From assembly GCA_013696975.1 (NCBI GenBank), contig JACCXO010000025.1, positions 1 to 41,695 of the forward strand: a stretch of DNA of 41,695 bases. The letters run 5' to 3'. Under the pieces are notes generated by a model. It was given only the letters and a program-made list of their open reading frames with translations, made no database searches and was not told the origin of the DNA. The DNA is from Nocardioidaceae bacterium (GTDB lineage Bacteria; Actinomycetota; Actinomycetes; Propionibacteriales; Nocardioidaceae). Position numbers and translations under genes: made by a program. This document shows, piece after piece, positions 15,196 through 23,275 of the stretch (the first letter of the stretch is position 1; every line of letters starts with the position of its first letter).

Positions 15196-15891
15196 ATGAG
15201 CAGTGTCGTCCGGCCGTCAGGGCCGCTGCCGTCAGGCGTCTACTGGGTACGTCGGCTTGTTCTGGTGCTCGTGCTGGTCGCCGTCGTCGCGCTGGTGTGG
15301 TGGTACGTGCCGCGGCCTGGTAGCGACGATGGCGGCTCTCCAAGCAGCGCGGGGTCGGCACGTTCGCAGTCCCAGGACACCGAACCCACACAGACTTTCT
15401 CAGCGTCCCCTGACACTCCCCCGGAGTCAGACGGGAAAGGCAGGTCACAGCCTGCACGCGACGTCCCCGAACGGCCTAAGCCGGACAAGAAACGCCTCGC
15501 CCAGCCGACCGGCGAGTGCGAGCCCGCAGAAGTTGGCATCGAAGTTGTCGTGGACAACGCAGAAGCGGGTGAGGGGACGTCGGCTCGTCTGCGGTTGATC
15601 AGTGAAGTAGAGCCGGCATGCACGTTGGCCATCACCCCCGACTCGCTGGCACTAAGGGTGACGTCAGGCTCTGACACCGTGTGGACGAGCCAGGAGTGTC
15701 CCGACTCCGTCCTGTCACGGCAGCTGGTCGTCCGCGAAGGTCGGTCGACTGCGTATACGTTCGACTGGGACGGCAAGCGGTCGGTGGTCAGCTGCCAAGG
15801 CCCGGGCGAGGTCGCCGCAGCGGGTGGGTACTGGTTTGAGGCAGCGCTGGTCGGCGCTGACGTCGAGAAGGCCTACTTCGAAGTCGCCTGA
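15196..15891 (+). CDS. membrane-anchored extracytoplasmic protein of unknown function
   Basis: A 231-residue protein not assigned to a named family. Residues 1-18 are cytoplasmic and positively charged, and 20-40 (LVLVLVLVAVVALVWWYV) form one membrane helix or uncleaved signal anchor. Residues about 43-110 are a Ser/Pro/Asp-rich linker. Residues about 110-231 form a beta-rich domain with four cysteines (in GEC, PAC, QEC and VSC) that could make two disulfide bonds outside the cell. The globular part (SARLRLISEVEPACTLAITP, SLALRVTSGSDTVWTSQEC) recalls the DUF4232-type beta-sandwich of actinobacterial secreted proteins, a weak resemblance. It converges on disA with 31 bases between. Confidence 0.65.
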   Translation: MSSVVRPSGPLPSGVYWVRRLVLVLVLVAVVALVWWYVPRPGSDDGGSPSSAGSARSQSQDTEPTQTFSASPDTPPESDGKGRSQPARDVPERPKPDKKRLAQPTGECEPAEVGIEVVVDNAEAGEGTSARLRLISEVEPACTLAITPDSLALRVTSGSDTVWTSQECPDSVLSRQLVVREGRSTAYTFDWDGKRSVVSCQGPGEVAAAGGYWFEAALVGADVEKAYFEVA

Positions 15892-15922
15892 TGGCCAATG
15901 CGCAGACGCTGCATGCCTGGTG

Positions 15923-17008
15923 TCAGACGTAACGCTCGAGGATGCTCGACTCCGCCAGTCGAGAGAGCCCCTCCCTGACCGACCGGGCACGCATTTCGCC
16001 GACGCCTTCGACAGCCTGGAGATCGTCGATGCTGGCGGCCAACAGCTTCTGCAGGGTGCCGAAATGCTCGACGAGGCGTTCGACCACTGAAGCCGGGAGC
16101 CGTGGCACCTTCGCAAGCAGACGATAGCCGCGTGGACTCACCGCACTGTCAAGATTGTCACTGCCGCCCAGTCCCAGCGGCTTTGCAACGGAGGCAACGT
16201 CAAGCAGGTCGCCCGCAGACAAGACGTCGATTTCGGCGAGGACCGACTCAGCGGTGCGTGACCGTCGACCGGTCGGTAGATAATCGCGCACCACGAGCTC
16301 GCGTTCATAGTCGACGCCTGCCACCAGCTCGTCGAGCTGGAGGGCCAGCAGCCGACCGTCGATGCCGAGCACGAGCACGTAGTCTTCTATCTCTTTGGCG
16401 ATGCGCAACACCATCTCGAGGCGCTGAGCCACCGCCGCGACGTCGCGGACTGTAACGAGGTCCTCGATCTCGAGCGCGGACAGCGTGCCGGACACCTCGT
16501 CCAGTCGCATCTTGTAACGCTCGAGCGTGGCGAGTGCCTGGTTGGCGTGGGACAAGATCGCGCCGGTGTTCTCCAGCACGTAGCGGGTCTCTCCGACGTA
16601 CAGCGCGATGATGTGCATGGACTGTGAAACGGAGACGACGGGGAAGCCGGTCTGTCGTGCGACCCGGTCGGCGGTGCGGTGCCGAGTGCCGGTCTCCTGG
16701 GTGATGATGGAGTAGTCGGGCATCAGGTGCACTCCGGCGCGGATGATCCGCGTGACCGCCTCGTCGCAGACGATGGCGCCATCCATCTTCGCCAGCTCAC
16801 GCATCCCCGCGGCGCTGAACTCGACGTCCAGCTCGAAGCCGCCGGTGGAGATGGCGTCGACGACCTTGTCGTTGCCGAGCACGATGAGTGCTCCGGTGCG
16901 GCCGCGCAGGATGCGCTCAAGTCCCTCACGCAGGTCAGTGCCAGGGGCCACTGCCGCCAAAGTCGCGCGCAAGCTCTCATCTGCAGACTGCTTGTCGCCG
17001 CTCGCCAC
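15923..17008 (-). CDS. disA: DNA integrity scanning diadenylate cyclase DisA
   Basis: DisA makes cyclic di-AMP from two ATP while scanning DNA for branched structures. The 361-residue protein has an N-terminal DAC domain with the hallmark DGA (76-78) and GTRHRTA (107-113, the RHR motif), a helical linker, and a C-terminal helix-hairpin-helix domain (DDLQAVEGVGEMRARSVREGL). The GTG start at 17008 is supported by GAGGGG five bases upstream. It lies 91 bases downstream of radA on the same strand. That pairing is conserved in actinobacteria and in Bacillus, and RadA is known to modulate DisA activity, so the two probably work together. Confidence 0.96.
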   Translation of the reverse strand: MASGDKQSADESLRATLAAVAPGTDLREGLERILRGRTGALIVLGNDKVVDAISTGGFELDVEFSAAGMRELAKMDGAIVCDEAVTRIIRAGVHLMPDYSIITQETGTRHRTADRVARQTGFPVVSVSQSMHIIALYVGETRYVLENTGAILSHANQALATLERYKMRLDEVSGTLSALEIEDLVTVRDVAAVAQRLEMVLRIAKEIEDYVLVLGIDGRLLALQLDELVAGVDYERELVVRDYLPTGRRSRTAESVLAEIDVLSAGDLLDVASVAKPLGLGGSDNLDSAVSPRGYRLLAKVPRLPASVVERLVEHFGTLQKLLAASIDDLQAVEGVGEMRARSVREGLSRLAESSILERYV

Positions 17009-17099
17009 TTGTGCCCCTCGGTTGGCCCTGAATTCGCCTGCTCAGTCTAGAGCCAGATCGCAGCCAAGTCCGCCATCGGCGCAGGTCACGGCCGCCAGC

Positions 17100-18527
17100 T
17101 CAACCCACGACGTGCAGCTCTGGGGCCATCGGAAGGGGCGGGCGGTCGACCAGCTCGAGCACACGGAGGGCGGAGTAGAGATCGCGGCACTCGATCACGG
17201 TGAGGCCATCGACCGCAGGAAGTGGAGCGGACGAACATCCATGAGATGCGGGTACGACGGCGTTCGTGAAACCAAGCCGGGCGGCTTCGGTGAGCCGTTG
17301 GGCAAGACTCGGGACGGCGCGGAGCTCGCCGGCCAGTCCCACCTCGGCAATCGCCACCATGCCCAGCGGGAGTGCGACGTTGACTGCCGCACTGGCCACC
17401 GAGATGGCGATGGCGAGGTCGGCTGCCGGACCACGCAGCGATGCGCCACCGACCGTGGCGGCGTAGACGTCGGTCGGCCCCCGCATGATGCCAACTCGAC
17501 TCTGCAGGACAGCGAGGAGCATGGCCAGGCGCGAGGAGTCGAGCCCGCTGACCGCGCGGCGTGGTTGTGACGTCGAGGACGGCGTCACCAGTGACTGCAC
17601 CTCCGCCAACAAGGGCCGGCGCCCCTCCAGCGTGACCGTGACGCAGGTGCCGGAGATGGGCGCCGTGTGTTGCGAGACGAAGAGGCCGGTGGGGTCGCTG
17701 ACCTCGACTATGCCGTCATCGCCGAGATCGAAGCACCCGATCTCGTCGACGGGGCCGAATCGATTCTTGACGGCTCGTAGCACGCGAAGGCGCGAGTTAC
17801 GCTCACCTTCGAACTGGAGCACGACGTCGACTATGTGCTCGAGTGCCCGCGGTCCAGCGATCGTGCCGTCCTTGGTGACGTGGCCGACGAGGAGAGTGGG
17901 GAGGTGCCGCTCTTTGGCCACGCGGACCAACGCGGCCGTCACCGCTCGCACCTGGGTGACGCCACCGGCTGGACCGTCGATGTCGGGATTGGCGAGCGTC
18001 TGGATGGAGTCGATGATGAGCAAGCCGGGCTCCACCGCCTGGATGTGGGACAACACCGCAGACAGCTCCGTCTCGGCGGCAAGATAAAGCCTGTCCTCGA
18101 GCGCTCCGGTGCGCTCTGCGCGAAGCCTGACCTGCGAGGCTGACTCCTCACCCGAGACGTAGAGCGTCGTCGACCCTCGGCGAGCCGCCTGAGCGGCGAC
18201 CTCGAGCAAGAGTGTTGACTTGCCGACGCCCGGCTCGCCCGCGAGCAGCAGCACCGATCCCGGCACAAGTCCGCCACCGAGCACCCGATCCAGCTCAGGC
18301 ACACCACTTGTGGAGCAAAGAACCGCCCGCGCCTGAACCTGCGGGATCGGGATGGCTGGGCCGCTCACCGGCCCCGGTTTCGCCAGGGGGACCTGCGCGG
18401 GTCCGACGTCCTCGATCGTGCCCCACGTCTGGCACTCACCGCACCTGCCTCTCCACTTCACCGAAGCCCACCCACACTCCCCGCAGCGGTAGGACGTCGA
18501 GATGCGTTTGGCAGCGGTCTTGGTCAT
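17100..18527 (-). CDS. radA: DNA repair protein RadA
   Basis: RadA is a RecA-like branch-migration ATPase in recombination repair. I chose ATG 18527 (475 residues), not the tracked GTG 18551, because that GTG is the end of the promoter's -35-like box. A zinc finger comes first (C15, C18, C29, C32 in YRCGECGW and GRCGECQTWG), then Walker A GEPGVGKSTLLLE, the RadA-specific KNRFG motif in VLRAVKNRFGPVDEIG, and a C-terminal Lon-protease-like domain (GLAGELRAVPSLAQRL). There is no Shine-Dalgarno; the -10 hexamer ends seven bases before the ATG, so the mRNA is predicted leaderless. The upstream box fits the PafBC DNA-damage promoter motif. Confidence 0.95.
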   Translation of the reverse strand: MTKTAAKRISTSYRCGECGWASVKWRGRCGECQTWGTIEDVGPAQVPLAKPGPVSGPAIPIPQVQARAVLCSTSGVPELDRVLGGGLVPGSVLLLAGEPGVGKSTLLLEVAAQAARRGSTTLYVSGEESASQVRLRAERTGALEDRLYLAAETELSAVLSHIQAVEPGLLIIDSIQTLANPDIDGPAGGVTQVRAVTAALVRVAKERHLPTLLVGHVTKDGTIAGPRALEHIVDVVLQFEGERNSRLRVLRAVKNRFGPVDEIGCFDLGDDGIVEVSDPTGLFVSQHTAPISGTCVTVTLEGRRPLLAEVQSLVTPSSTSQPRRAVSGLDSSRLAMLLAVLQSRVGIMRGPTDVYAATVGGASLRGPAADLAIAISVASAAVNVALPLGMVAIAEVGLAGELRAVPSLAQRLTEAARLGFTNAVVPASHGCSSAPLPAVDGLTVIECRDLYSALRVLELVDRPPLPMAPELHVVG

Positions 18528-18534
18528 GGACGGG

Positions 18535-18556
18535 ACGCTATGACACGCCACCGACA
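18535..18556 (-). promoter_or_regulatory. PafBC-type DNA-damage promoter of radA
   Basis: Reading the minus strand, TGTCGGTG, eight bases, then TAGCGT. This fits TGTCRGTG-N8-TANNNT, the RecA-independent (PafBC) DNA-damage promoter motif described in mycobacteria. Seven bases then lead to the radA ATG, which implies a leaderless transcript. The match is exact and sits before a repair gene. Confidence 0.7.
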
Positions 18557-18592
18557 GTTAAGCGTTGGTTGTGGCTCGCGCACCCTCTCAGC

Positions 18593-18644
18593 CGACTTGT
18601 CAGACGCTGGGCCCGCTATAGCCGTCTCAGTTTCTGACAAGTCG
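18593..18644. repeat. 52-bp dyad-symmetric element upstream of radA
   Basis: CGACTTGTCAGA at 18593-18604 and its exact reverse complement TCTGACAAGTCG at 18633-18644 flank the self-complementary octamer GCTATAGC at 18615-18622. All share the same centre (18618.5). The two 10-base spacers also match symmetrically at 5 of 10 positions. It lies between the methyltransferase stop and the radA promoter. It could be a dimer or tetramer binding site, a recombination-type site, or a long-stem RNA structure. There is no T-tract, so an ordinary terminator is less likely. Confidence 0.8.
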
Positions 18645-18660
18645 ACATGGAGTCATTGGG

Positions 18661-19365
18661 TTAGTAGTGCTTGACTCGGATGCTGATGGCGTAGTCCACC
18701 TCGAGACCTGGGTGCTCACAGAGGATCCGCTCAGCATGGTCGGGCGCGAACTCGATCCGAACCACCGCCTCCAGATCGGCTCGTGTCTCAAACTTCCAGC
18801 GCATGTCCCGGCGTAACACGTTCCATCCATGCCGCGAGAAGAACTCATCGACAGCTCGAGCGTCATACGAGGGGAAGGCGGAGATGAACCAGCGACCGAA
18901 CGTGCTGCGCGTGGCGTCGACGTCGATGACGACGGCCACCCCACCTCGCCTCACGACGCGCTCCAGCTCTTGCAGGCCCGGCTCGCAACCGGGACCGAAG
19001 AAGTAAGCCCACCGCGCATGGGCGACATCGACAGAGGCTGTCCCCAACGGGATGCGTTGGGCGGAGCCGTGCAAAACCTTGACATTGGACAGTCTGCGGG
19101 TGCGCAGCCGAGCCCAGGTTACGAGGTCGCCGTGCGGCTCGACACCGATGACCGAGGCTCCCTCGGTGGCCAAGAGGGGCAGGTGATAGCCGGTGCCGCA
19201 ACCGAGGTCGAGCACGGTGGCGTCTTGCCATGCTCGGATCGACCGCATCGTGCATTCGATGACCCCGTCAGGGTCGACAGCGCGGTTCTCGAGCTCGTAG
19301 ATATGCGGATGCTCCCAGATGTTGGGGCTGGCTCTGGCCCCCGAGACGATCCGGCTCATCTGCAC
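18661..19365 (-). CDS. class I SAM-dependent methyltransferase
   Basis: A 234-residue protein with motif I VLDLGCGTGYHLPLL (SAM-binding loop), acidic residue after strand 2 in VIGVEPHGDL, and motif IV region VDVAHARWAYFFGPG. It belongs to the Methyltransf_11/25 group, whose substrates range from small molecules to lipids and proteins; nothing here identifies the target. The C-terminal half (AFPSYDARAVDEFFSRHGW) is a typical lid region. Starts at GTG 19365 and ATG 19359 are both possible. It follows the VOC-like gene by about 24 bases on the same strand, so both are probably one transcript ending at the 52-bp dyad. Confidence 0.8.
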   Translation of the reverse strand: MQMSRIVSGARASPNIWEHPHIYELENRAVDPDGVIECTMRSIRAWQDATVLDLGCGTGYHLPLLATEGASVIGVEPHGDLVTWARLRTRRLSNVKVLHGSAQRIPLGTASVDVAHARWAYFFGPGCEPGLQELERVVRRGGVAVVIDVDATRSTFGRWFISAFPSYDARAVDEFFSRHGWNVLRRDMRWKFETRADLEAVVRIEFAPDHAERILCEHPGLEVDYAISIRVKHY

Positions 19366-19389
19366 TCAACGAGGTGATGCATAGCTCCG

Positions 19390-20028
19390 TCAGATGCTTA
19401 CGACTCCGGCGGAGGTTTTGAACGAAGCGCTCAAGATGCCAGGCGTTCCGTTGGGGGCCACCCACTCCACGTCAAGGCCCTGCATCGGTTGGTGAGCAGG
19501 CACACCCAGCCAGTTGGAGACGCGCCGAGGATCCCCCGCGATCTGAAGGCTGCACAGCTCGATGTTGCCGCTGGCCTGAGCCGACGGATGGTCGTGGCTA
19601 TCGCCTTTCCACTGCACGAAGAACGGCAGCTGAGGGTCGGACTGCAACCCGCGTACGCCGATCTGGCGCCATCGCAGCTCCACCCCGTCAGGTCGATGAC
19701 GGTTGCCCAGGACTGACTTCCGCTGCAAGCGGCTCTCGACGATGGATATGTCGTCGACCGCGACGACCCATCCCAGCCATCCACCTCCGGCCTCGGACCG
19801 TGACCGCACGGCTTGCCCGAAGGGCGCCTTGTCGGAGGCGGGGTGATCGAGCACCTCGACGACCTCGAGGAACTGCCCTCCGGCCAAGGGCAACAGCATG
19901 TTCCGGGTGCCGAATCGCGGATGGATCCCCCCGTCGACGAATCGCTCACCCAGCTGCTGTGACAGGCGGGCCGTGGTGCCCACCAACCCGTCTGGACCTG
20001 CTGCAAAAGAGAGATGGTCGAGTTGCAT
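19390..20028 (-). CDS. glyoxalase-like (VOC) domain protein
   Basis: A 212-residue protein that starts MQLDHLSFAAGP, the first strand of a VOC fold, and continues HPRFGTRNMLLPLAGGQFLE, where the asparagine-rich loop and final Glu resemble the PF13468 glyoxalase_3 group. The second half (GWLGWVVAVDDI, LPFFVQWKGD) repeats the pattern. The final 50 residues add another beta-rich unit (SLQIAGDPRRVSNWLG). The enzymatic role is unknown. On the minus strand CACAAT ends six bases before the ATG, a possible -10 box of a leaderless mRNA. The methyltransferase gene follows. Confidence 0.75.
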   Translation of the reverse strand: MQLDHLSFAAGPDGLVGTTARLSQQLGERFVDGGIHPRFGTRNMLLPLAGGQFLEVVEVLDHPASDKAPFGQAVRSRSEAGGGWLGWVVAVDDISIVESRLQRKSVLGNRHRPDGVELRWRQIGVRGLQSDPQLPFFVQWKGDSHDHPSAQASGNIELCSLQIAGDPRRVSNWLGVPAHQPMQGLDVEWVAPNGTPGILSASFKTSAGVVSI

Positions 20029-20097
20029 TTCGTCATTGTGGCCGCAGTATGGACGGTGCCTTGCGGCGGGGTCCGAAATGACGCACTGGCTGCGATG

Positions 20098-20898
20098 TCA
20101 ACCGACGATGCGGTTCGAGCGCGCTCCGGTAGGTCGGCTGGCCGGCGTTTGCGCGTTCGCCGTCGCAGGGTGCAGGGTCAGCGGTTGCCTGGCGGCCAGG
20201 AATGCCGTGCAGTGGGCGGCCAAGACGTCATACGCCGATTGGCCCATCAGCTCGACCAGCTCGGGGGCATAGGACACGAAGACCGGCTGCTTGCCGACAT
20301 GTGCCTCGGTGTTGCTCGAGCAGTACCAGTCGAGGTCCTGGCCACCTGGGCCCCAACCGCGGCGGTCATACTCGGTGATCGTGACCTCCGTGTACGACGT
20401 CTGGTCGGACCTCTCGACCTCGCGATACAGCCTTCGCACCGGCAGTTGCCAGCACACGTCTGGTTTGGTCTCGAGGGGGTGATGCCCGTTGCGCAGCGCC
20501 CAGCCGTGTAGAGCGCAACCCTCGCCACCTGCGAAGCCGGCACGATTCAAGAAGACGCATGCGCCATCGAACACAGCGGTTCGGCGCTCGCCGTCATCGT
20601 CCACGTCGGCCCAAGGGCTATTGCTGCTCCCGACGCCGTGAAGTTGCCAATCGGCTGGGGTCAGCAGCTTGACGAAGGACCGAACCCGCTCCTCGTCGGC
20701 CCTGTCGCTGAAGTGGGCGCCCAGGGTGCAACAGCCGTCATCGGGGCGTCCCGCATAGATGCCCTGGCAGCCGGTCCCGAAGATGCAGGCCCAACTCGAG
20801 GTCAGCCATGTGAGGTCGCACTTGAAGCGCTGCGAATCGTCGCCGGGGTCGTCGAACTCCACCCACGCTCGGGGGAAGTCCAGCGACACCTCGGGCAC
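20098..20898 (-). CDS. Cys-rich metal-binding-like protein (YkgJ/DUF3109-like)
   Basis: About 266 residues from the preferred GTG at 20898; the tracked TTG at 20919 lies upstream of the -10 box TACGCT, which ends seven bases before the GTG. About ten cysteines are grouped: [55 protein letters not shown] and [12 protein letters not shown]. This C..C/CC...GCALH...KP..C.QLP pattern recalls the zinc/iron-chelating YkgJ and DUF3109 domains, which bind metal clusters. No enzyme function is established for the group. No signal peptide or membrane segment is seen. It is divergent from ppx with overlapping promoter regions. Confidence 0.6.
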   Translation of the reverse strand: MPEVSLDFPRAWVEFDDPGDDSQRFKCDLTWLTSSWACIFGTGCQGIYAGRPDDGCCTLGAHFSDRADEERVRSFVKLLTPADWQLHGVGSSNSPWADVDDDGERRTAVFDGACVFLNRAGFAGGEGCALHGWALRNGHHPLETKPDVCWQLPVRRLYREVERSDQTSYTEVTITEYDRRGWGPGGQDLDWYCSSNTEAHVGKQPVFVSYAPELVELMGQSAYDVLAAHCTAFLAARQPLTLHPATANAQTPASRPTGARSNRIVG

Positions 20899-20905
20899 GA
20901 TGGCC

Positions 20906-20947
20906 AGCGTAGTGGGCAACCGAGAGGCAGCGGGCAGGCGTTAGCCT
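20906..20947. promoter_or_regulatory. overlapping divergent leaderless promoters (Cys-rich gene and ppx)
   Basis: Minus strand: TACGCT (20906-20911) with seven bases to GTG 20898. Plus strand: TAGCCT (20942-20947) with six bases to ATG 20954. Only 30 bases separate the two -10 boxes, so their -35 regions overlap and polymerases should compete. Neither gene has a Shine-Dalgarno sequence. Confidence 0.5.
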
Positions 20948-20953
20948 CCCTCC

Positions 20954-21877
20954 ATGAGAGAAGCCGTCCTCGACATCGGGTCCAACACCGGACACTTGCT
21001 GGTCGTTGATGCCCATCGAGGTGCGGCGCCGTTGCCGGCGTTCTCGAAGAAGGCACCGCTGCGGCTCGCTGAACATCTCACCGATGCCGGTGCCTTGAGG
21101 GAGTCCGGGGTCGACGAGCTGATCACCTTCATCCAGGAGGCCCTGTCGGTTGCCGACGAGCAGGGCTGTGAGACCGTCACGGCCTTTGCGACCTCCGCTA
21201 TCAGAGAAGCCAGCAACACCGACAAGGTGCTCAAGACCGTGCAGCAGAAGACGGGCGTCCCATTGACGGTCCTCTCCGGCGAAGATGAGGCCCGCCTCAC
21301 TTTCCTGGCTGTCCGTCGCTGGTTCGGCTGGTCGTCTGGCCGGTTGGCCGTCTTCGACATCGGAGGTGGGTCGCTCGAGATCGCGGCAGGTACTGACGAG
21401 TTGCCGGACGTGGCGCAGTCGCTCGAGCTGGGCGCGGGTCGCCTCACCCGAGACTGGCTGCCCGATGACAGGCCGTCTGAGTCGTCATACAAGGCACTGC
21501 GCAAGTACATCCGTACCGAGATCGCACGTGAGGCCGGGTCACTGCTGCGAGCTGGGGTCGGCGATCACAGTGTGGCGACGTCGAAGACCTTCCGGTCGCT
21601 TGCCCGCGTGTGCGGTGCTGCACCTTCCGCAGAGGGCACTCACGTACGTCGAATCCTGCGTCGTGGCGAACTCAAGATCCGGTTGCCCAAGATCGCTGCC
21701 ATGACCCGCGCGCAGGTCGCACATCTGCCAGGAGTGTCGAATGCGCGGGCTCATCAGCTGCTGGCAGGTGGTCTGGTCGCCGAAGCAGTCATGGATCTGT
21801 ATGACATCGAGGGACTCGAGATCTGCCCCTGGGCGCTGCGTGAGGGCGTCATCTTGCAGAAGTTAGACACCCTTTAG
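20954..21877 (+). CDS. ppx: Ppx/GppA family exopolyphosphatase
   Basis: A 307-residue sugar-kinase/Hsp70-fold phosphatase. The family removes terminal phosphate from polyphosphate, and some members hydrolyse pppGpp. The phosphate-1 loop is [15 protein letters not shown], and the catalytic Glu region is [12 protein letters not shown]. The phosphate-2 loop is [14 protein letters not shown], followed by [12 protein letters not shown]. Only the two-domain core is present, without the long C-terminal HD-like domain, as in the short actinobacterial PPX1 (Rv0496). The C-terminus ends [18 protein letters not shown]. The start is set by a TAGCCT box six bases upstream. Confidence 0.9.
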   Translation: MREAVLDIGSNTGHLLVVDAHRGAAPLPAFSKKAPLRLAEHLTDAGALRESGVDELITFIQEALSVADEQGCETVTAFATSAIREASNTDKVLKTVQQKTGVPLTVLSGEDEARLTFLAVRRWFGWSSGRLAVFDIGGGSLEIAAGTDELPDVAQSLELGAGRLTRDWLPDDRPSESSYKALRKYIRTEIAREAGSLLRAGVGDHSVATSKTFRSLARVCGAAPSAEGTHVRRILRRGELKIRLPKIAAMTRAQVAHLPGVSNARAHQLLAGGLVAEAVMDLYDIEGLEICPWALREGVILQKLDTL

Positions 21878-21893
21878 CTGCGACGTGCGCGCA

Positions 21894-21899
21894 TAGGCT
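21894..21899 (+). promoter_or_regulatory. -10 hexamer of the TIM-barrel gene (leaderless)
   Basis: TAGGCT is followed by six bases (ggggac) and the GTG at 21906. ggggac could be read as a poor ribosome binding site, but it is too close to the start codon. Confidence 0.4.
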
Positions 21900-21905
21900 G
21901 GGGAC

Positions 21906-22742
21906 GTGGGCGCAGATCGCTATGATGCGGAACACCACCCGGTGCGGGTACCCTCGGCGCGGGTGGCCCTGTCGTCTGCGTCGGTGTACCCGGAGTCCAC
22001 GGCGTTCGCCTTCGAGATAGCGGCTCGCCTTGGCTATGACGCGATCGAGGTCATGGTGGGCATCGATCCGATCAGCCAAGACGTCGAAGCCATCAAACAC
22101 CTCGTTGACTATCACGGCATCCCCGTGTGCGCCGTACACGCGCCCTGTCTGTTGATCACCCAACGTGTCTGGGGTTCTGATCCGTGGCACAAGCTGCAAC
22201 GCAGTGCCGAGATGGCGCGGGTGCTCGGCGGCGATGTCGTGGTGGTGCACCCACCGTTCTTCTGGCAGCGCGACTACGCCCAGAGATTCGTGGTGGGTAT
22301 CGCCCAGCTCGAGGCTGACACGGGAGTGGCCTTCGCTGTGGAGAACATGTACCCGTGGCGGGCCTCGCGACGCGAGATGCAGGTCTATGTGCCGACCTGG
22401 AATCCGGTTGACCATGACTATGCCAACGTGACTCTCGACCTCTCTCACACCTCGACCGCCGGTGACGACCCGATTTCGATGGTGCACGAACTAGGAGCGC
22501 GGCTGCGCCATGTGCACATGACCGATGGCTCGGGTTCCGCCAAGGACGAGCACCTGGTGCCGGGGCGCGGGAATCAACCCTGTGCAGAGTTGCTCGAGCT
22601 CCTTGCCACGCAGGGGTTCGACGGCAACGTGGTCCTGGAGATCAACACGCGCAAGGCGCCCTCAAGGACCGCCCGGCAGACCGACCTTGCGGAATCGTTG
22701 GCATTCACTCGTCTTCACTTCGCGGCCGCAAGCATCCGATGA
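21906..22742 (+). CDS. sugar phosphate isomerase/epimerase-like TIM barrel protein
   Basis: A 278-residue member of the AP_endonuc_2 family (xylose isomerase-like TIM barrel). Conserved strand ends are visible: [35 protein letters not shown] with the metal-ligand Glu, [23 protein letters not shown] with His, and [10 protein letters not shown] with Glu, together a usual divalent-metal site. The substrate is unknown. The actinobacterial orthologue Rv0498 keeps the same place after ppx. Its 28-base distance from ppx includes its own -10 box. A hairpin follows the stop codon. Confidence 0.85.
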   Translation: MGADRYDAEHHPVRVPSARVALSSASVYPESTAFAFEIAARLGYDAIEVMVGIDPISQDVEAIKHLVDYHGIPVCAVHAPCLLITQRVWGSDPWHKLQRSAEMARVLGGDVVVVHPPFFWQRDYAQRFVVGIAQLEADTGVAFAVENMYPWRASRREMQVYVPTWNPVDHDYANVTLDLSHTSTAGDDPISMVHELGARLRHVHMTDGSGSAKDEHLVPGRGNQPCAELLELLATQGFDGNVVLEINTRKAPSRTARQTDLAESLAFTRLHFAAASIR

Positions 22743-22762
22743 GTCCGCCTCTCTTGGCGGAC
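22743..22762 (+). terminator. hairpin after the TIM-barrel gene
   Basis: GTCCGCC, loop tctctt, GGCGGAC: a perfect 7-bp stem beginning at the first base after the TGA. It sits in a convergent gap and has no T-tract, as is common for actinobacterial terminators. Confidence 0.55.
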
Positions 22763-22844
22763 CCCCAGCCACATCAATGACAACCTGCTACGAAGCAGCC
22801 CGAGCCACGGACGTCTCGCGTGCCGAAGTCCGGCCAGCGCGCTG

Positions 22845-23066
22845 TCAGGTCTCTGTGATCTGTGCGATCAGGTCGCCCTCGGTGACGACATCGCCCTCGT
22901 TGACGGCGACCTCCGCGACGGTGCCCGAGACCTCCGCCGGGACGGGGATCTCCATCTTCATGGATTCCAACAACACGAGAGTGTCACCTTCTGCGACGGT
23001 GTCTCCGGCTTCGACGAGGACGTGTAGAACGTTGGCGACGAGTTCAGCGTGGACCTCGTAGGCCAT
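22845..23066 (-). CDS. stand-alone biotin carrier protein (TB7.3-like)
   Basis: A 73-residue biotinyl/lipoyl-attachment domain and nothing else. The attachment site is LLESMKMEIP, with Lys37 the expected biotin-bearing residue; the MKM form is biotin-type rather than lipoyl-type. The flanking strands VLVEAGDTVAEGDTLV and VNEGDVVTEGDLIAQI complete the fold. It resembles M. tuberculosis TB7.3 (Rv3221c). It could serve an acyl-CoA carboxylase whose carboxylase subunits are elsewhere; no biotin ligase or carboxylase gene is in the window. AAAGGAG lies five bases upstream of the ATG. Confidence 0.9.
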   Translation of the reverse strand: MAYEVHAELVANVLHVLVEAGDTVAEGDTLVLLESMKMEIPVPAEVSGTVAEVAVNEGDVVTEGDLIAQITET

Positions 23067-23275
23067 GAGTACTCCTTTGTCCGCTACATCAGGGCCGTCG
23101 CTCAGCTGCGTGGGTGGGGCCTCTTCGCGATCCTAGTTGTCAGATCGATGCCGAGGAGGGCCATCACCGATGGGGCCCCCGACCGTGGACGGGAGGCAGG
23201 AGGCCCACCTGCCAACGGCGTACCCTGTGATCCGCACCCATCGCACCTGTCAACAGGCTCGCTCAAGGAGGATCT

